From the NCBI GenBank assembly GCA_017616015.1, contig JAFZYY010000030.1:124001-188000 (forward strand): a DNA stretch of 64,000 nucleotides. Direction: 5' to 3'. The stretch comes from Alphaproteobacteria bacterium. GTDB taxonomy: Bacteria > Pseudomonadota > Alphaproteobacteria > CAAGCB01 > CAG-977. Of the stretch, positions 62,041-64,000 are shown in pieces. Under the pieces are notes generated by a model. The model saw only the letters and a program-made list of their open reading frames with translations. It was not told the origin of the DNA and did no database searches. Each line of letters starts with the position of its first letter. Position 1 is the first letter of the stretch. The position numbers and the translations under genes are program-made.

Positions 62041-63459
62041 ATGCGAAAAATAACATATCGGCAAGTTAACGGGATATTGTTTCTGATTAGCTTGGTATTC
62101 TTTCTTTTTCTGAACAGCCATTCTTTGTTATATCTTGATGAGATGGCGACAATGCTGAAAATGCGTATGTCCTTTGATGAAATGATGCGCTTTTTATTGA
62201 CGCAGGATGTTCATCTGCCGGTTTATTTCATTTTGTTAAAAAGCTGGTTGTCTGTTTTCGGCGTTTCCGTTTTTGCCGCCAGATGTTTTTCGTATCTCGG
62301 ATTGTTGGCGTGCGCTTTCGGCGGCGGCGCGTTGGTTAAAAAGCTCTACGGCGAAAAAGCGGGAGTATGGTTTACGGCGCTGTTTTTGTTTATGCCGGTA
62401 TCTTTTTGGTTTGCCAGAACGATACGCATGTATGCTTGGGCGTGCTTTTTTTGCACGATGGCGTTTTTAACGGCGCAGTCCGCTTTGTTAAAAGGGGAAA
62501 GAAAAGATTTCATTCTTTATGTCGTTTACGCCTTTCTGGGAGCGTGGACGCATTATTACGCTTCCCTGACATGCGCGTTGATCGCTGTCGCCTATTTGGT
62601 TTTGTCGTTTAAAAAAGATAAAGAGATCTTTAAAAAGTTCTTTTTGGCAAACTCTGTTCTGTTTTTGATTGTATGTCCGCAGGTATATATTTTTTTGCAT
62701 CAAAAAACTATTGTGGCGACGGTATGGCAGAACATGCAGTTTGCGCTGGATGCATATCGTACGTTTTTTTCCGATTTCAGTCATTCTCGGACGTTGGAAA
62801 AAGGGGCTTTTTTTATAACAAGCGGTCTTTGGATTGTTTGCGCGCAGTTTTTGATGAAAGAAAAAAACGGCGATCGGCAAGTTGTCTTAACCGGTTTGTT
62901 TATGGCTTTCGGGGTTTATTATCTGACCTTTATAATATCGTTCTTATATCATCCGATTTTAATAGATCGTTATTTAACGGTAGCTTTAGGCGGTCTTTTC
63001 CTTGCTTTTACTCTCGGCATCGTCAGTGATAAAAGAAATGAAATCATTTTCGGTGTGTTGATTGCCGCGGCGTTTTTTGTGACAGCCGATTTTTGTAGAA
63101 CAATAGTTTCGCAAAGCGTTCAGCCTGCATTTGTCGAAGCAGTGAAGAAAAACGTTACGGCAAACGACGTTATTGTTGCGAATGATTGGCGCGGTCGTTT
63201 CTTATTATATTATTTTTTTCCGGGATACGATATACGAACCGTTGCTAAAGGAAGCGACAATATATTTATGTCAAAATTAAAAGTGATTGATGAAAAAGAT
63301 ATTTTTGAATTAGCATCGAAAAAAAACGTTTTTTTTGTTGGTAATGACGATTTTTGTCAGCAAACGCAAGATATCTTCGTAAACACATGGGATAGGTATC
63401 TGCAAACGTTTTTAGGTTTAAAGAAAGCGATAAGTTGTGATGAAAAAACTGTGCCATAG
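62041..63459 (+). CDS. GT-C superfamily membrane glycosyltransferase (GT39/ArnT-like)
   Basis: 472 residues with about ten to twelve hydrophobic segments. GGAGGG lies directly before the ATG. The first periplasmic loop carries the D33-E34 acidic pair (LLYLDEMATM) expected for the lipid-linked sugar site of GT39/ArnT/PMT-like enzymes, followed by TQDVHLPVYFILLKSWLSVFG. It uses a polyprenyl-phosphate sugar donor on the periplasmic side; acceptor unknown. The next gene starts 20 bases before its stop. Confidence 0.85.
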   Translation: MRKITYRQVNGILFLISLVFFLFLNSHSLLYLDEMATMLKMRMSFDEMMRFLLTQDVHLPVYFILLKSWLSVFGVSVFAARCFSYLGLLACAFGGGALVKKLYGEKAGVWFTALFLFMPVSFWFARTIRMYAWACFFCTMAFLTAQSALLKGERKDFILYVVYAFLGAWTHYYASLTCALIAVAYLVLSFKKDKEIFKKFFLANSVLFLIVCPQVYIFLHQKTIVATVWQNMQFALDAYRTFFSDFSHSRTLEKGAFFITSGLWIVCAQFLMKEKNGDRQVVLTGLFMAFGVYYLTFIISFLYHPILIDRYLTVALGGLFLAFTLGIVSDKRNEIIFGVLIAAAFFVTADFCRTIVSQSVQPAFVEAVKKNVTANDVIVANDWRGRFLLYYFFPGYDIRTVAKGSDNIFMSKLKVIDEKDIFELASKKNVFFVGNDDFCQQTQDIFVNTWDRYLQTFLGLKKAISCDEKTVP

Positions 63460-64000
63460 CGCTTCTCTTTTTTTTCTCTGTTTGATGATAGGCGCGGCTG
63501 TCGGTGCTTTTTGCCATTTTGAGTTTAACTGGGACTTTCTGAATTATCATTTTTACAATCCCTGGGCGTTTTTAAACGGTCGGCTGAATTATGATGTCGT
63601 TCCAGCGTCGGTGAATACTTTTTTCAATCCTTTACCGGATTTGCCACTGTACTTTTTAATCAGGAATTTTAATCATTTTCCCGCGTTTATTTATGGCGTG
63701 CAGGGGCTGTGGTTCGGCGTTCTGCTGTTTGTTTTTATTAAACTGTCCCGATTGCTTTTTTATCGGGATACAAAAACGGATTATGCAAAAACGATTTTAG
63801 CGGCGGCTTTGGCGTCTACGGGACAGGCGACTTTTTTTCAAATCGGAGCCAGCACGAACGAAATCCCGGTGGCGGCGTTTGCAATGACGTCTTTTTATTT
63901 CTTAATCAAATGGATTTTGAACGGCGATCTGCAAAATTGGAAGAAGTTTCTGTTCCTCGGCATTTTTTTCGGAATCGGTCTGGGGCTGAAACCGACGATA
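63440..64000 (+). CDS. Polytopic membrane protein, GT-C-like, 3' truncated by window end
   Basis: 187 residues present from the ATG at 63440, which overlaps the stop of the upstream gene (20 bases), open at the window edge. Hydrophobic N-terminal segment (about 8-25), then FNWDFLNYHFYNPWAFLNGRLNYDVV, a tryptophan-rich loop like those of GT87/DUF2029-type GT-C proteins, and PLPDLPLYFLI, followed by at least four more hydrophobic segments. Likely a glycosyltransferase working together with the upstream GT39-like gene. Family assignment is tentative because the C-terminal half is missing. Confidence 0.7.
   Translation, partial: MKKLCHSASLFFLCLMIGAAVGAFCHFEFNWDFLNYHFYNPWAFLNGRLNYDVVPASVNTFFNPLPDLPLYFLIRNFNHFPAFIYGVQGLWFGVLLFVFIKLSRLLFYRDTKTDYAKTILAAALASTGQATFFQIGASTNEIPVAAFAMTSFYFLIKWILNGDLQNWKKFLFLGIFFGIGLGLKPTI

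Overview
The window reads as a chromosomal segment of an alphaproteobacterium, probably an anaerobic or microaerophilic, host- or gut-associated lineage. Moderate GC, genetic code 11 and a Gram-negative envelope (MlaEFD, many lipobox proteins, a meso-DAP pathway gene, lytic transglycosylases) fit this. So do alphaproteobacterial signatures: MltA next to Smr, a SUV3-like helicase followed by an S4-domain protein, an IalB-like periplasmic protein, and an alphaproteobacterial-type RpoH promoter at dnaK. The flavoprotein with two rubredoxin modules and an 8Fe-type ferredoxin point to anaerobic life. This placement is inference from gene content. No tRNA, rRNA, insertion sequence, prophage or CRISPR array was seen, and no stretch over 300 bases lacks a gene.

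Layout. 1-4.5 kb: end of mltA, a small membrane protein, Smr, then mnmE-mnmG for tRNA wobble-uridine modification. 4.5-10 kb: a cytosolic-looking S41 hydrolase with an EF-hand-like loop, an orphan membrane protein and a membrane diguanylate cyclase with a long low-complexity tail. 10-17.4 kb: yicC-gmk, an SDR enzyme, an IalB-like protein, a truncated glycosyltransferase-like protein, rsmB and membrane proteins. 17.4-20.3 kb: rpsF-rpsR-rplI-dnaB in canonical order, with a leader RNA that looks like the S6:S18 autoregulatory site. 20.3-23 kb: argG-argH. 23-24.7 kb: two orphan genes.

24.7-29.4 kb: a five-gene lipoprotein operon (ankyrin lipoprotein, large COG3014-like lipoprotein, three tandem paralogous lipoproteins). 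This is the best candidate here for an undescribed envelope system. 29.5-35.7 kb: htpG, the SUV3-like helicase plus S4 protein, a CAT-fold acetyltransferase, a DUF3795-like protein and ferredoxin. 35.7-39.3 kb: a disordered orphan, a winged-helix regulator with a degenerate receiver, and a secreted trypsin-fold protein that has lost two of three catalytic residues. 39.4-42.3 kb: hisA-hisE-HIT (no hisF between), the flavin reductase-rubredoxin protein and a small beta-barrel. 42.3-46.3 kb: dapB, dnaJ, dnaK.

46.4-64 kb is dominated by the envelope: a Bax-like glucosaminidase, mlaE-mlaF-mlaD plus auxiliary lipoprotein and an HExxH protein, a class A penicillin-binding protein facing a Slt-type transglycosylase, an Mpl-like Mur ligase with LD-carboxypeptidase (peptidoglycan recycling), a U32 family protein, thpR and two GT-C-like membrane proteins, the last cut by the window edge. 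Together the window encodes translation and tRNA/rRNA modification, replication, protein folding, Arg/His/Lys-DAP synthesis and a dense set of peptidoglycan and outer-membrane functions.
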